From Rhizobium etli_C (GTDB lineage: Bacteria > Pseudomonadota > Alphaproteobacteria > Rhizobiales > Rhizobiaceae): DNA of 64,000 nucleotides. The stretch lies in NCBI RefSeq assembly GCF_014198605.1, contig NZ_JACIHU010000008.1, one strand, 5' to 3'. Position numbers and translations under genes: made by a program. Within the stretch, counting starts at the first letter, position 1. Every line of letters starts with the position of its first letter. Shown one piece after another: positions 34,088 through 42,248 of the stretch. The notes under the pieces are model-generated. The model saw only the letters and a list, made by a program, of their open reading frames with translations, made no database searches and was not told the origin of the DNA.

Positions 34088-35480
34088 GGGTGCGAACCCG
34101 GCCCATATCGGCGCCAATGCGCCTACAGTCGAACCGAGGCCTGCCTTCGCGCAGACCGATCTGGTCGCATTGTCGCGCTATTTTTCTCTTCTGATGATGC
34201 GCAACATCACAAGCGATGGCTATGTCATCGAAGATCCCACATCGCCCGGCGTCTTCTCTGCCCCCGGCTGCGTCATCGCCGCACCCTCCTATCCAGCGAA
34301 CACGCCTGGGGTCGACCAGGACTATGTTTTCAACTGGGTCCGCGACGGGGCGATTACGGCCATCGAGATCGCGCTTGCCGGCTTGCTGCCCGTTCCGGGC
34401 GGAGTTTTGCCGAGCTTGGTCGACTACGTGAACTTCGCCGCGCTCTGCCAGGCGAATGCGAAGAATTCCGACACCGTCACACTTGGTCACGCCTGCTTCA
34501 CCATCACCGGCGAGGTTCGTCCGTGGTCGGAGCAGAATGACGGGCCGGCCATTCAGTCGATCGCGATCCTGACCCTGTTCGATCAGCTGGATGGCGCCAC
34601 GCAGACGATCGCCAAACAATTGGTCGAGACCAACCTCGCTTATCTTCTCGAAGTTTACCAGAACAAGACCACAAATCTCTGGGAGGAATATGAGGGCTAT
34701 TCGTTTTTCGCAAGAGCCGTACAGCTGCGCTTTTTCCGGGAAATTTCCACAAACACGATCGGCATTGTCGTGCCTGCCGGGGTGGCCGATGCCATCTCCT
34801 GGCTGGAAAGCCAGCTCGCAACCCACTGGAACGGGCAGCTCTATGTGAGCATTCTGGATGCCGCGGAGCAAGCCGGTTACGACGCGAATATCGATATCGT
34901 CTCTTCGGTCTGCTATGGCGGGATCGAGCCAACCGATACCAAGCTTCTGGCAACGGCGGCCATCCTGCGGCGCCAGTGGGCCGATCCTTCGTCTTCGACC
35001 TATTACCCGGTCAATGGCGCCGACGCGGCCAACGGGCTCGGACCACTCTTCGGGCGCTATCCGGGCGACTATTACGATGGCGATGTGGCGGCTCCGGTTG
35101 CCGGCGGGCATCCCTGGGCTCTGTGCACCGCCAACTTCGCCGAGTTTCAATATCGGCTTGCCAATGCCATCGATGCCAGCGGCGCCATCCCCCTCGATCA
35201 GTTCTCCGAACCCTTCTTCGCGGAACTGGGACTTGGCGCATCCAGCAGCGCCGCCGATGCGTCGGCTGCCTTGCGGGCTTCGTCTGACGCCATGCTGCGC
35301 GCCATCGTCTATCACAGCGATCACTATGAGCTGAGCGAACAGTTCGATGGAACCGTTGGCTACGAGAAAAGCGTCCGGAATCTGACCTGGAGCTATGCCT
35401 CCTTCCTCTCGGCAGTCAGAGCCCGCGCCGCCCCGGCCGCCAAGTCCAAGCCCCGAAACTCTCGCGGCCCGAAATCATGA
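34056..35480 (+). CDS. Glycoside hydrolase family 15 (glucoamylase-type) enzyme
   Basis: A 474-residue GH15 enzyme that would release glucose from the non-reducing ends of alpha-glucans or small alpha-glucosides. Family motifs in order: ITSDGYVIEDPTSPGVFSAPGCVIAAPSYP, DQDYVFNWVRDGAITAIEIA, LWEEYEGYSFFARAVQLRF (region of the catalytic acid), GGHPWALCTANFAEFQYR and SEQFDGTVGYEKSVRNLTWSYASF (region of the catalytic base). No signal peptide is visible, so it appears cytoplasmic. It starts at either of two duplicated initiation sites (34056 or 34083). It is the first gene of a same-strand series with oxidoreductase, isomerase and decarboxylase genes. Confidence 0.87.
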   Translation: MTVALWSQSMTGANPAHIGANAPTVEPRPAFAQTDLVALSRYFSLLMMRNITSDGYVIEDPTSPGVFSAPGCVIAAPSYPANTPGVDQDYVFNWVRDGAITAIEIALAGLLPVPGGVLPSLVDYVNFAALCQANAKNSDTVTLGHACFTITGEVRPWSEQNDGPAIQSIAILTLFDQLDGATQTIAKQLVETNLAYLLEVYQNKTTNLWEEYEGYSFFARAVQLRFFREISTNTIGIVVPAGVADAISWLESQLATHWNGQLYVSILDAAEQAGYDANIDIVSSVCYGGIEPTDTKLLATAAILRRQWADPSSSTYYPVNGADAANGLGPLFGRYPGDYYDGDVAAPVAGGHPWALCTANFAEFQYRLANAIDASGAIPLDQFSEPFFAELGLGASSSAADASAALRASSDAMLRAIVYHSDHYELSEQFDGTVGYEKSVRNLTWSYASFLSAVRARAAPAAKSKPRNSRGPKS

Positions 35481-35576
35481 CGATTGAAGGCGGCAGGGCC
35501 TGAAATCTCGATCGAGTCCAGAACGGCATGGTTCGCAAAGCCCTGATCGGCTTTCCGGGATTAATGGAGGACCAAA

Positions 35577-37448
35577 GTGCTTTTTCCTCTCGAATCGGCA
35601 ATAAGAGCCGATGCCAAGACCGTCGCAGAGTCTGGCGACTACGATATCGTGATCGTCGGCAGCGGCATTTCCGGAGCAATCATTGCCAAGCAAGCTGCGG
35701 AAGCGGGCAAACGTGTCCTTATCCTTGAAGCCGGAACCGGTTCCAATGTCACTCTGGCAGGCTATGACAATCTGCTGACGACTTTCTATTCGGCAGCCTC
35801 GAAGGACAACCAGTCGCCTTTTCCGCTAAATGCGAACGCGGCCATACCTCGCAGCCCGCAGCTTCGCAAGCTGCAGGCGGGGGAAACCGATAGCTCGAAC
35901 TATATCGTTCAATCCGGCCCTTATGTCAGTGATACGGTATATACCCGTATTTTCGGCGGAACGACCATGCACTGGGAGGCGAAAACGCCCCGTCTGCTTC
36001 GCTCCGATTTCAAAACGCGCACGCTTTTCGGCCACGGGCTGGACTGGCCGCTGAGCTTTGAGGAAGTCGAGGAGGATTACCGCCTGGCCGAGCGGGAGAT
36101 CGGCGTATCGGCGAATGTCGAAGATCAGCAATATCTCGGGCAGACCTTCCCGGACGACTATGTCTTTCCCATGCGGGGCCTGCCGCTTTCCTATCTGGAT
36201 CAGCAGGTCAACAAGGGCATCGAGGGCACCAGCGTCGAACTTTACGACAAGACCTATCCCCTGAAGGTCAGGCCCTTTCCGCAGGGGCGCAACGGCATAC
36301 CAAACCCGGCCTATGACGGTGGGAAGGGCTACCGTCCAATCGGCGCGGTCGATACGCATCAGGTCGAAGAGGGCGGTCGCTGCCAGGGCAACACCAACTG
36401 CGTACCGCTCTGTCCCGTGCAAGCGCGCTACCACTCCGGCAAAACGCTTGCCAAGGCGTTCGCGGTAAACGGGAAAGGCGGCGAGCGGCTTGTCGAAATG
36501 TTACCGCAGGCGGTCGCATCGAAGGTCAACATCGATCCGGATAGCGGGAAAGTCCGCTCTCTCGAGGTCAAGATTTACAAGGACCCGGCCTCACCGGCCC
36601 ATGAGACCATCACCGTGAAGGGTAAGGTTTTCGTGCTTGCGGCAGGCGCCATCGAAACGGCTCGTCTCATGCTGGCCTCCGGCCTGCGCAGCACCAGCGG
36701 TCTTGTCGGACGCAATCTGATGGACCACGCCTACCTGCTGAACTGGGCGCTGATGCCTGAGATCTGCGGCACAATGCGCGGAACCAGTTCGACGGGCGGT
36801 ATCGTCGACCTGCGGGACGGCCCCTTCCGGGAAAAGCAGGCCGCCTTCGCCATCGATATCCATAACGACGGCTGGGGTTGGGCCACGGGTGCGCCGACCT
36901 CCGACCTTCTGGAGTTGGTGGATGATCGCAACCTCTACGGGGCCGATCTTCGGCGCGGCATGGTCGACCAGGTTTCGCGGCAGTTGCTGCTGGCGTTCAT
37001 GATCGAGGTCATGCCCGTCGACAGCAACCGCATCACGGTGGATCCGCAATATACCGATGCTCTGGGCAACATGCGGCCCATCCTGTCCTTCACGGTTCCG
37101 GAATATACCATGAAGGGCGCCGCCTATGGCCGCCAGTTTGCGCGCACCGTCTTTGCGCGCCTGGGCGCGCAGGACCATACCCAGTACGACCCCAGCGATT
37201 ACGGCTATGTGGCCTATGAGGGACAAGGCTATGCCATCCGCGGCGGCAATCATCTGGCCGGCACCCATATCATGGGAACGACGAAGACCAATTCCGTCGT
37301 GGACAAAAACCAGCGCAGTTGGGACCACGAAAATCTCTATCTCGTGGGCGGCGGCAGCATGCCGACGATCGGCACGGCCAATGTCACCTTGACGCTGGCC
37401 GCCATGTGCTTCCGCAGCGGTCGCGACATTCTGAAGTCTCTGCATTGA
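35577..37448 (+). CDS. GMC-family FAD oxidoreductase (sugar dehydrogenase large subunit type)
   Basis: A 623-residue flavoprotein. The FAD dinucleotide-binding motif is at residues 22-53 (YDIVIVGSGISGAIIAKQAAEAGKRVLILEAG). The C-terminal catalytic region has the GMC His in GGNHLAGTHIMGTTKTNSVVD and the Asn in GTANVTLTLAA. A Cys-containing insert (GRCQGNTNCVPLCPVQARYHSGKTL) is typical of the subfamily related to gluconate, glucoside and sorbitol dehydrogenases. The start is GTG 35577 with GGAGG upstream. No Tat or Sec signal is seen, unlike most periplasmic members. The sorbitol-dehydrogenase-type small subunit two genes on is its likely partner; electron acceptor and sugar substrate are unknown. 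Confidence 0.88.
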   Translation: MLFPLESAIRADAKTVAESGDYDIVIVGSGISGAIIAKQAAEAGKRVLILEAGTGSNVTLAGYDNLLTTFYSAASKDNQSPFPLNANAAIPRSPQLRKLQAGETDSSNYIVQSGPYVSDTVYTRIFGGTTMHWEAKTPRLLRSDFKTRTLFGHGLDWPLSFEEVEEDYRLAEREIGVSANVEDQQYLGQTFPDDYVFPMRGLPLSYLDQQVNKGIEGTSVELYDKTYPLKVRPFPQGRNGIPNPAYDGGKGYRPIGAVDTHQVEEGGRCQGNTNCVPLCPVQARYHSGKTLAKAFAVNGKGGERLVEMLPQAVASKVNIDPDSGKVRSLEVKIYKDPASPAHETITVKGKVFVLAAGAIETARLMLASGLRSTSGLVGRNLMDHAYLLNWALMPEICGTMRGTSSTGGIVDLRDGPFREKQAAFAIDIHNDGWGWATGAPTSDLLELVDDRNLYGADLRRGMVDQVSRQLLLAFMIEVMPVDSNRITVDPQYTDALGNMRPILSFTVPEYTMKGAAYGRQFARTVFARLGAQDHTQYDPSDYGYVAYEGQGYAIRGGNHLAGTHIMGTTKTNSVVDKNQRSWDHENLYLVGGGSMPTIGTANVTLTLAAMCFRSGRDILKSLH

Positions 37449-37535
37449 ACGAAGACCGGCATCCCCTGCGCGGAACGAGCCGATGCGACACGAAGCCGGC
37501 AGGTGCACCCATTTTATCTTTCACGGAGCATGAGC

Positions 37536-38654
37536 ATGGATTCCTATAGTATCAAGACGCTCGATGAGCTGAAAGAGTTTCTCTACCGGGCGATGCAGCT
37601 CGAACATGCGACGATTCCTCCGTATCTGACGGCGCTTTACTCGATCAAGCCCGGCATCAACCAGGATGCGACCCAGGTTCTGCGCGTGATCGTCGTGGAA
37701 GAAATGCTGCATCTGACGATCGCGGCCAATATTCTCAATGCCATCGGCGGCAAGCCGGATCTTGTCAGGCCGGACTTCGTAGCCAGCTATCCGGCCGCCC
37801 TGCCGGACGGCGAGACCGATTTCAAGGTCGGCATCCAGGCATTCGGCCGTGAGGCGCTGGCGACTTTCCTGAAAATCGAGCGGCCGGCCCAGCGTCCTGA
37901 ACATCTCGTCGGCAAGGGCCTGATGTACCGCAAAACTCCCGCCGACATCACCGCGCTTGCCAGCCATCCGAGGCATGAGGACCTCCATTTCTACAGTATC
38001 GGCGAGTTCTACTCGGCCATTGCGGAAGGCATCAAATATCTGGAAGCCGAAGCGCATGGGGCGGGCACAACTATCTTTACCGGCGACAGGTCGCGCCAGA
38101 TCACCTCGGAATATTATTACTCCGGCGGCGGCGAGCTGTTTCCCGTGACCGATCTGAAAAGCGCCCAGGAAGCCATCGAGCTCATCATCGAACAGGGCGA
38201 GGGCGACGGCGGCGGTATCTACGACGACAACGACCACGAACTGGCCCATTACTATCGTTTCGAGGAGCTGGTCAAAGGCCGCTACTACCAGAAGGGCGAC
38301 CAGCCCGGCCAGCCCACGGGTCCGCACTTACAGGTCGATTGGGAGGGCGCCTATCCCATACAAGAGAACCTGAAAGTAAAAGATATACTCGAAGGTTCGG
38401 AACTGCGTGAGGCGGCGATCGCCTTCAACACGCGCTATGGCGAATTTCTCCAGCTTTTGACGCGTGCCTATAACGGCCAGCCAAACCTGCTGCTGGAAGC
38501 CGTTCCGATGATGTTCGAATTCCGCAACATGACCCTCGAACTCATCCGCAATCCGCTGCCGGGGCATCCCGGCAAGAACGGCAGCCCCACCTATGAGATC
38601 CCCGGCGGCATCAGACAGCCAGCCGTCACCCGGCAGGCGGAGGTGAACGCATGA
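37536..38654 (+). CDS. Ferritin-like (VioB / iminophenylpyruvate-dimer-synthase type) protein
   Basis: A 372-residue protein. Its N-terminal half matches the ferritin-like domain found in VioB/RebD-type proteins: LYRAMQLEHATIPPYLTALYSI (about residues 14-35) with an E-x2-H pair, and LRVIVVEEMLHLTIAANILNAIGGKPDLVRPDF (about 55-87) with the EE-x2-H metal ligands. Known members are linked to oxidative steps in natural product synthesis, but many stand-alone members have no assigned function. The start is ATG 37536 (seven bases after GGAG), preferred over the ATG at 37530. It overlaps the next gene by 4 bases. Being sandwiched between a GMC dehydrogenase and its small subunit is unusual and suggests a metal-dependent oxidative role. 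Confidence 0.8.
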   Translation: MDSYSIKTLDELKEFLYRAMQLEHATIPPYLTALYSIKPGINQDATQVLRVIVVEEMLHLTIAANILNAIGGKPDLVRPDFVASYPAALPDGETDFKVGIQAFGREALATFLKIERPAQRPEHLVGKGLMYRKTPADITALASHPRHEDLHFYSIGEFYSAIAEGIKYLEAEAHGAGTTIFTGDRSRQITSEYYYSGGGELFPVTDLKSAQEAIELIIEQGEGDGGGIYDDNDHELAHYYRFEELVKGRYYQKGDQPGQPTGPHLQVDWEGAYPIQENLKVKDILEGSELREAAIAFNTRYGEFLQLLTRAYNGQPNLLLEAVPMMFEFRNMTLELIRNPLPGHPGKNGSPTYEIPGGIRQPAVTRQAEVNA

Positions 38655-39208
38655 GCAGCCGTTTCGAGCCCTTTCTGGGCCTTTCCGTCGAATTGACGGC
38701 CTTCTCCTACTTCGATCTGTTGGGAACCGGCCTGGCAGAACGCTATCTCGCCACGCTCGACACGGTGGTCGGCAGCGAGATCACCGACGCGCTGCTGACC
38801 GCTTTCACCGCCTTGCCACCGCCGGAAAGTGAGGCCCGTATCCACGCCGTGCGCACGACCATTCTCGGCAATGAATTGCTCGGAGACGTGGCCCGCGCGC
38901 TGATCAAGCTCTGGTATTCCGGCACCTGGTTCGAGCTGTCCTCCGCCTGGACGGAGCGCTTTGGCCCCAGGCCTGCGAATACCACCTTCGTCGTTTCTCC
39001 CGATGCCTATATCGAGGGTCTGCTCTGGAAGGCGATCGGAGCTCACCCTGCGGGCGCCAAGGGGCAGGGTTTCGGCTCCTGGGCCTTTCCACCGAAAATT
39101 CCGGCTCCGGCCCCCGTTCCAAAACCTGACCTGACGCCACTTCCGCTTGTCTTCAAAGAACTGGATCAACGCCATGACGAATTATCTGCATCGATTGACG
39201 CCCGCTAA
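38651..39208 (+). CDS. Small subunit of FAD-dependent sugar/polyol dehydrogenase (sorbitol dehydrogenase type)
   Basis: A 185-residue protein with the pattern of the D-sorbitol dehydrogenase small-subunit family: LSVELTAFSYFDLLGTGLAERYLATL near the start, then ALIKLWYSGTWFELS, SPDAYIEGLLWKAIGAHPAGAKGQGFGSWAF. Such subunits pair with GMC large subunits, help fold or export them, and normally carry a Tat signal. None is present here, so the complex may stay in the cytoplasm. A Pro-rich tail (PPKIPAPAPVPKPDLTPLP) ends the protein. It overlaps the ferritin-like gene (ATGA) and the next gene by 35 bases. Confidence 0.78.
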   Translation: MSSRFEPFLGLSVELTAFSYFDLLGTGLAERYLATLDTVVGSEITDALLTAFTALPPPESEARIHAVRTTILGNELLGDVARALIKLWYSGTWFELSSAWTERFGPRPANTTFVVSPDAYIEGLLWKAIGAHPAGAKGQGFGSWAFPPKIPAPAPVPKPDLTPLPLVFKELDQRHDELSASIDAR

Positions 39209-40112
39209 GGTCTGGCTCGGCGTCATCCCCACGCTCTGGTGGAATGACGATTTCATCAATATCGACATCGGCATCCCCTACGAGCAGGCTCTGAGTGAAA
39301 TGGCGCTCGCCGGCTATGTCGGGTGCGGCGTCGGCCATAAATATCCGACGGATCCGAAAATCTTGCGCCCCGTCCTCGAACTCAGGGGATTGCGGATTTC
39401 GGAGCCTTGGGTGAGCACTTACTTCACCATCAAGGCGATGAATCGTCACACGCTTGAAAGCGTCGATGCTCAGCTCGACTTCCTCGAAGCCATGGAAGGC
39501 GGCAGCGACGATCCGCGCAGGGCCGATCTCGTCGTCGCCGAGTTTGGCGGAGCGGTCAATCCGCTTCCGGTCGCCCTGTTTCCCAATTGCCCCGAATTCT
39601 CCGAGGACCAGTGGAAACAGCTAATCGAAGGCCTGCACGCAGCCGGAGAGAAAGCCAGGGCCCGCAACCGCCGGCTCTGCTATCACCCGCATCTCGGAAC
39701 CGGGGTGATGAAGACGGAAGCGATCCACCGGCTCATGGACGAGACGGATCCTCGCCTGGTCAACATGCTTCTCGATACCGCGCACCAGGCGGCCGCCGGC
39801 GTCGATCCGCTGTCGCTGGCCAGAAAATACGCCCACCGCATCAAGCATGTTCACCTGAAAGACATTCGCGCCGAGGTGGTTAAGAACATTCACAACAGAG
39901 AATTGTCCTTCCAGCAAGGGATCGAGGCGGGGATCTTCACCGTGCCGGGCGACGGCTCCATAGAGACCTTTCCGGAAATCCTCGATGCGTTGGCCGAGGC
40001 GGATTTCGCCGGTTGGATCTGCATCGAGGCAGAGCAGGACCCGGCCAAGGCCAATCCGCTGCAATACGCGAAAATGGGCCGCGAATATCTGCGCAAGCTG
40101 CTTGGATGGTAG
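39174..40112 (+). CDS. TIM-barrel sugar isomerase/dehydratase, IolE-like
   Basis: A 312-residue xylose-isomerase-like TIM-barrel protein resembling 2-keto-myo-inositol dehydratase (IolE). Notable segments are GVIPTLWWNDDFINIDIGIPYEQALSEMALAGYVGCGVGHKYP, CYHPHLGTGVM with metal-ligand His, LLDTAHQAAAG, HVHLKDIR and VPGDGSIETFPEILDALAEADFAGWICIEAEQDP. These are the metal-binding positions of the family. It would catalyse an isomerisation, epimerisation or dehydration of a keto-sugar, in line with a dehydrogenase upstream. The start at ATG 39174 overlaps the small-subunit gene by 35 bases and lacks a strong ribosome binding site. Confidence 0.8.
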   Translation: MTNYLHRLTPAKVWLGVIPTLWWNDDFINIDIGIPYEQALSEMALAGYVGCGVGHKYPTDPKILRPVLELRGLRISEPWVSTYFTIKAMNRHTLESVDAQLDFLEAMEGGSDDPRRADLVVAEFGGAVNPLPVALFPNCPEFSEDQWKQLIEGLHAAGEKARARNRRLCYHPHLGTGVMKTEAIHRLMDETDPRLVNMLLDTAHQAAAGVDPLSLARKYAHRIKHVHLKDIRAEVVKNIHNRELSFQQGIEAGIFTVPGDGSIETFPEILDALAEADFAGWICIEAEQDPAKANPLQYAKMGREYLRKLLGW

Positions 40113-40245
40113 CCCGGCGCGGACCGTTTGTTTCAGTCCGACGACAATGTGAAGGAGGCGGGGACGGTCTCGCCTCATCACAATGCCGGGCGAGACATCA
40201 CCCTGAACCACGCATTACTGGATAGCCACAGCTGGAGTGATGAAG

Positions 40246-41268
40246 ATGGAAGAGGCACGCAGGCGAGATATATATTTCAGCTTCTTTATGTTTACAGCGG
40301 ACTTGAGGCCGAATGACGCTGCATATACCCAGGTTCTCGTCAGACATCTGAAAGCTCTGACCGACATTGGCTACACCGGCTTCGATGTGCATATCGCCCC
40401 AGGACCGCCCCATGTCGGTCATCATGCTGAGGTCGAAAGCTATATCAGCCTCAGACGAGCGTTCGATCAGGCCGGCTTCCGGGATGTGAAGTTCACAACC
40501 AATGTGGGGACCACCCGCACCTTCGATCCGACCTCGCCCTACGAGGAACAGCGCAAGCAGGCTTTGTCCTATCTCAAATCCCGCGTCGACATCACCTCGG
40601 TGCTGGGCGGGGAGAATACGATCATGTCGGGGCCGTTCCTCTACCCCTATGGTATCTTTCCGTTGACGGATGACGGTGAAGGGATCTGGAGCGACGCGCT
40701 TCAGGATTGGATGAAGCCACGATACGCGGCGGCGGCCTCCATCTTCCGGGAATTGGCGCAATATTCCGCCGAGAAGCGGGTGAAGCTCGCCATCGAACCC
40801 GTCAAGAATTGGGAAACGCCCGGGCCGACCATGGTCTCGGAAGCGCTGGATTTTCTCGAAAGCGCCAACATTCCGGTCGGTGGCGTCACGATCGATACAG
40901 CCCAGGTCGTGATGGAAAGCCAGGGGCCGGAAATCTTCAGGAAAAATGTCGCCCGGGCCGCACAGCAAAGCCGGCTGAATTACGTTCATATTTCAGCGCC
41001 GGACCGAGGCGCTGTCAGCGACAGCTGGATTCCCTGGGAGATTATGCTGGACGAAATCGAGCCGGTCTATTCCGGCCCGTATCTCGTCGAGGTCTTCAAC
41101 GCGATTCCCCCCTTCGAGAGCTCGATGCGAATGACGCGCAGACGTTTCTGGCGGCCCGGCGAGGACGCGCCGGAGGCGGGCGTCGACAGCGCCTACGACG
41201 TTGCGCGCGCCGCCCTGAGGACATTGGAGGAAAAGATCGCGTCCCACGGTCGTCGATCTCATCGGTGA
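40246..41268 (+). CDS. TIM-barrel sugar phosphate isomerase/epimerase family protein
   Basis: A 340-residue protein of the xylose isomerase-like TIM-barrel superfamily, different from the IolE-like neighbour. Typical positions are LTDIGYTGFDVHIAP, RVKLAIEPVKNWETPGPTMVSEALDFLESANIPVGGVTIDTAQVVME, NYVHISAPDRGAVSDSWIPW and GPYLVEVFNAIPPF, giving the Glu, Asp, His and Glu expected to bind metal. The GVTIDTAQ segment and the HIS segment resemble D-psicose/tagatose epimerase relatives. Possible starts are 40240 and 40246; GGAG spacing favours 40246. It probably acts on the same pathway intermediates as its neighbours. Confidence 0.78.
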   Translation: MEEARRRDIYFSFFMFTADLRPNDAAYTQVLVRHLKALTDIGYTGFDVHIAPGPPHVGHHAEVESYISLRRAFDQAGFRDVKFTTNVGTTRTFDPTSPYEEQRKQALSYLKSRVDITSVLGGENTIMSGPFLYPYGIFPLTDDGEGIWSDALQDWMKPRYAAAASIFRELAQYSAEKRVKLAIEPVKNWETPGPTMVSEALDFLESANIPVGGVTIDTAQVVMESQGPEIFRKNVARAAQQSRLNYVHISAPDRGAVSDSWIPWEIMLDEIEPVYSGPYLVEVFNAIPPFESSMRMTRRRFWRPGEDAPEAGVDSAYDVARAALRTLEEKIASHGRRSHR

Positions 41269-41385
41269 AGGCGCTCCGGCGCGCGAATGTTGGAAACAGC
41301 CCGCGAATGCTGGGGAACCAAGTCTCCGCCATGCCCGGGTGAACGTCAAACCTCAGCAAATGACCTTTCAATCAGGGAGTTACCT

Positions 41386-42210
41386 ATGGTGACGCAATTG
41401 CCGGAACCCATTAAAATCGTCAGGCGAGCAGGCGATGTCCGTATTCATACTTTCATTTCAGCTTTCACGGGTGACAATATCGCCAATGCAACGCACATCA
41501 TCGAAAGCAGGAACAAGCTTGTCCTTGTCGATGGGCAATTCCTCGTTCCCTATGCGCTGCAATTCAGGGCGTATGCCGATAGTATCGGCAAGGAGATCGA
41601 CCGGATTTACCTGTCGCACAGGCACCCCGACCATTGGTTCGGCCTGGGAGCGGCATTCAGCGACATTCCGATTCATGCATTGTCGGAAACGAAGGAGTTC
41701 CTGAGGCAGCATGGACAGGATTCCCTGAATGACCACTGGAAACTTGGCAACCTCGCTCCGACGAGCTTGGTCATTCCCGAAAAAACCGTGCGTGCCGGCC
41801 ACGAGATCATCGACGGAGTCAGATACGTATTTGATGAAGTCGTTGATACGGAGATCGATTTTCTCCTCACCATAGGTCTTCCTGACGTGGGCGTTTTTAT
41901 TGCGCAAGACCTGATCTACAGCGGAACGCACCTTTATCTGACGAAATACATGGAGCATTGGATCGGGATTTTGCAGGGCATGCTGCTGTCCGACTATGAC
42001 CTGTTCCTTCCCGGCCACGGCTTTCCGGCTGACAAAAACGAGGTTGCCAAAAATATAGAGTATTTGTCCGTCGCCATGGAGGCCGCCGGCAGCGGACTCA
42101 CCAATGATGCTTTCAAGCGCTTCCTGCTGGAAAGATTTCCCGAACGAAAGTGCCCCGGAATATTCGACATATACATACCGCGCTTATTCGATAACGCGAG
42201 CGAGTTCTAA
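41386..42210 (+). CDS. Metallo-beta-lactamase-fold hydrolase
   Basis: A 274-residue hydrolase of the MBL superfamily. The zinc motif is in YLSHRHPDHWFGLGAAF (H-x-H-x-D-H, about residues 76-92). Further ligands are likely at FIAQDLIYSGTHLY and FLPGHGFPAD. Members include lactonases, glyoxalase II-like thioesterases and other hydrolases. The ATG at 41386 follows AGGGAG. In this operon it could open a sugar lactone produced by the GMC dehydrogenase, or hydrolyse a ring product; it could also act on acyl-homoserine lactones made nearby. The choice is open. Base composition is visibly less GC-rich than in the upstream genes. Confidence 0.82.
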   Translation: MVTQLPEPIKIVRRAGDVRIHTFISAFTGDNIANATHIIESRNKLVLVDGQFLVPYALQFRAYADSIGKEIDRIYLSHRHPDHWFGLGAAFSDIPIHALSETKEFLRQHGQDSLNDHWKLGNLAPTSLVIPEKTVRAGHEIIDGVRYVFDEVVDTEIDFLLTIGLPDVGVFIAQDLIYSGTHLYLTKYMEHWIGILQGMLLSDYDLFLPGHGFPADKNEVAKNIEYLSVAMEAAGSGLTNDAFKRFLLERFPERKCPGIFDIYIPRLFDNASEF

Positions 42211-42248
42211 TATTCGTCAATTCTCGTCAACAGGGGAGCCGTTGGAAC

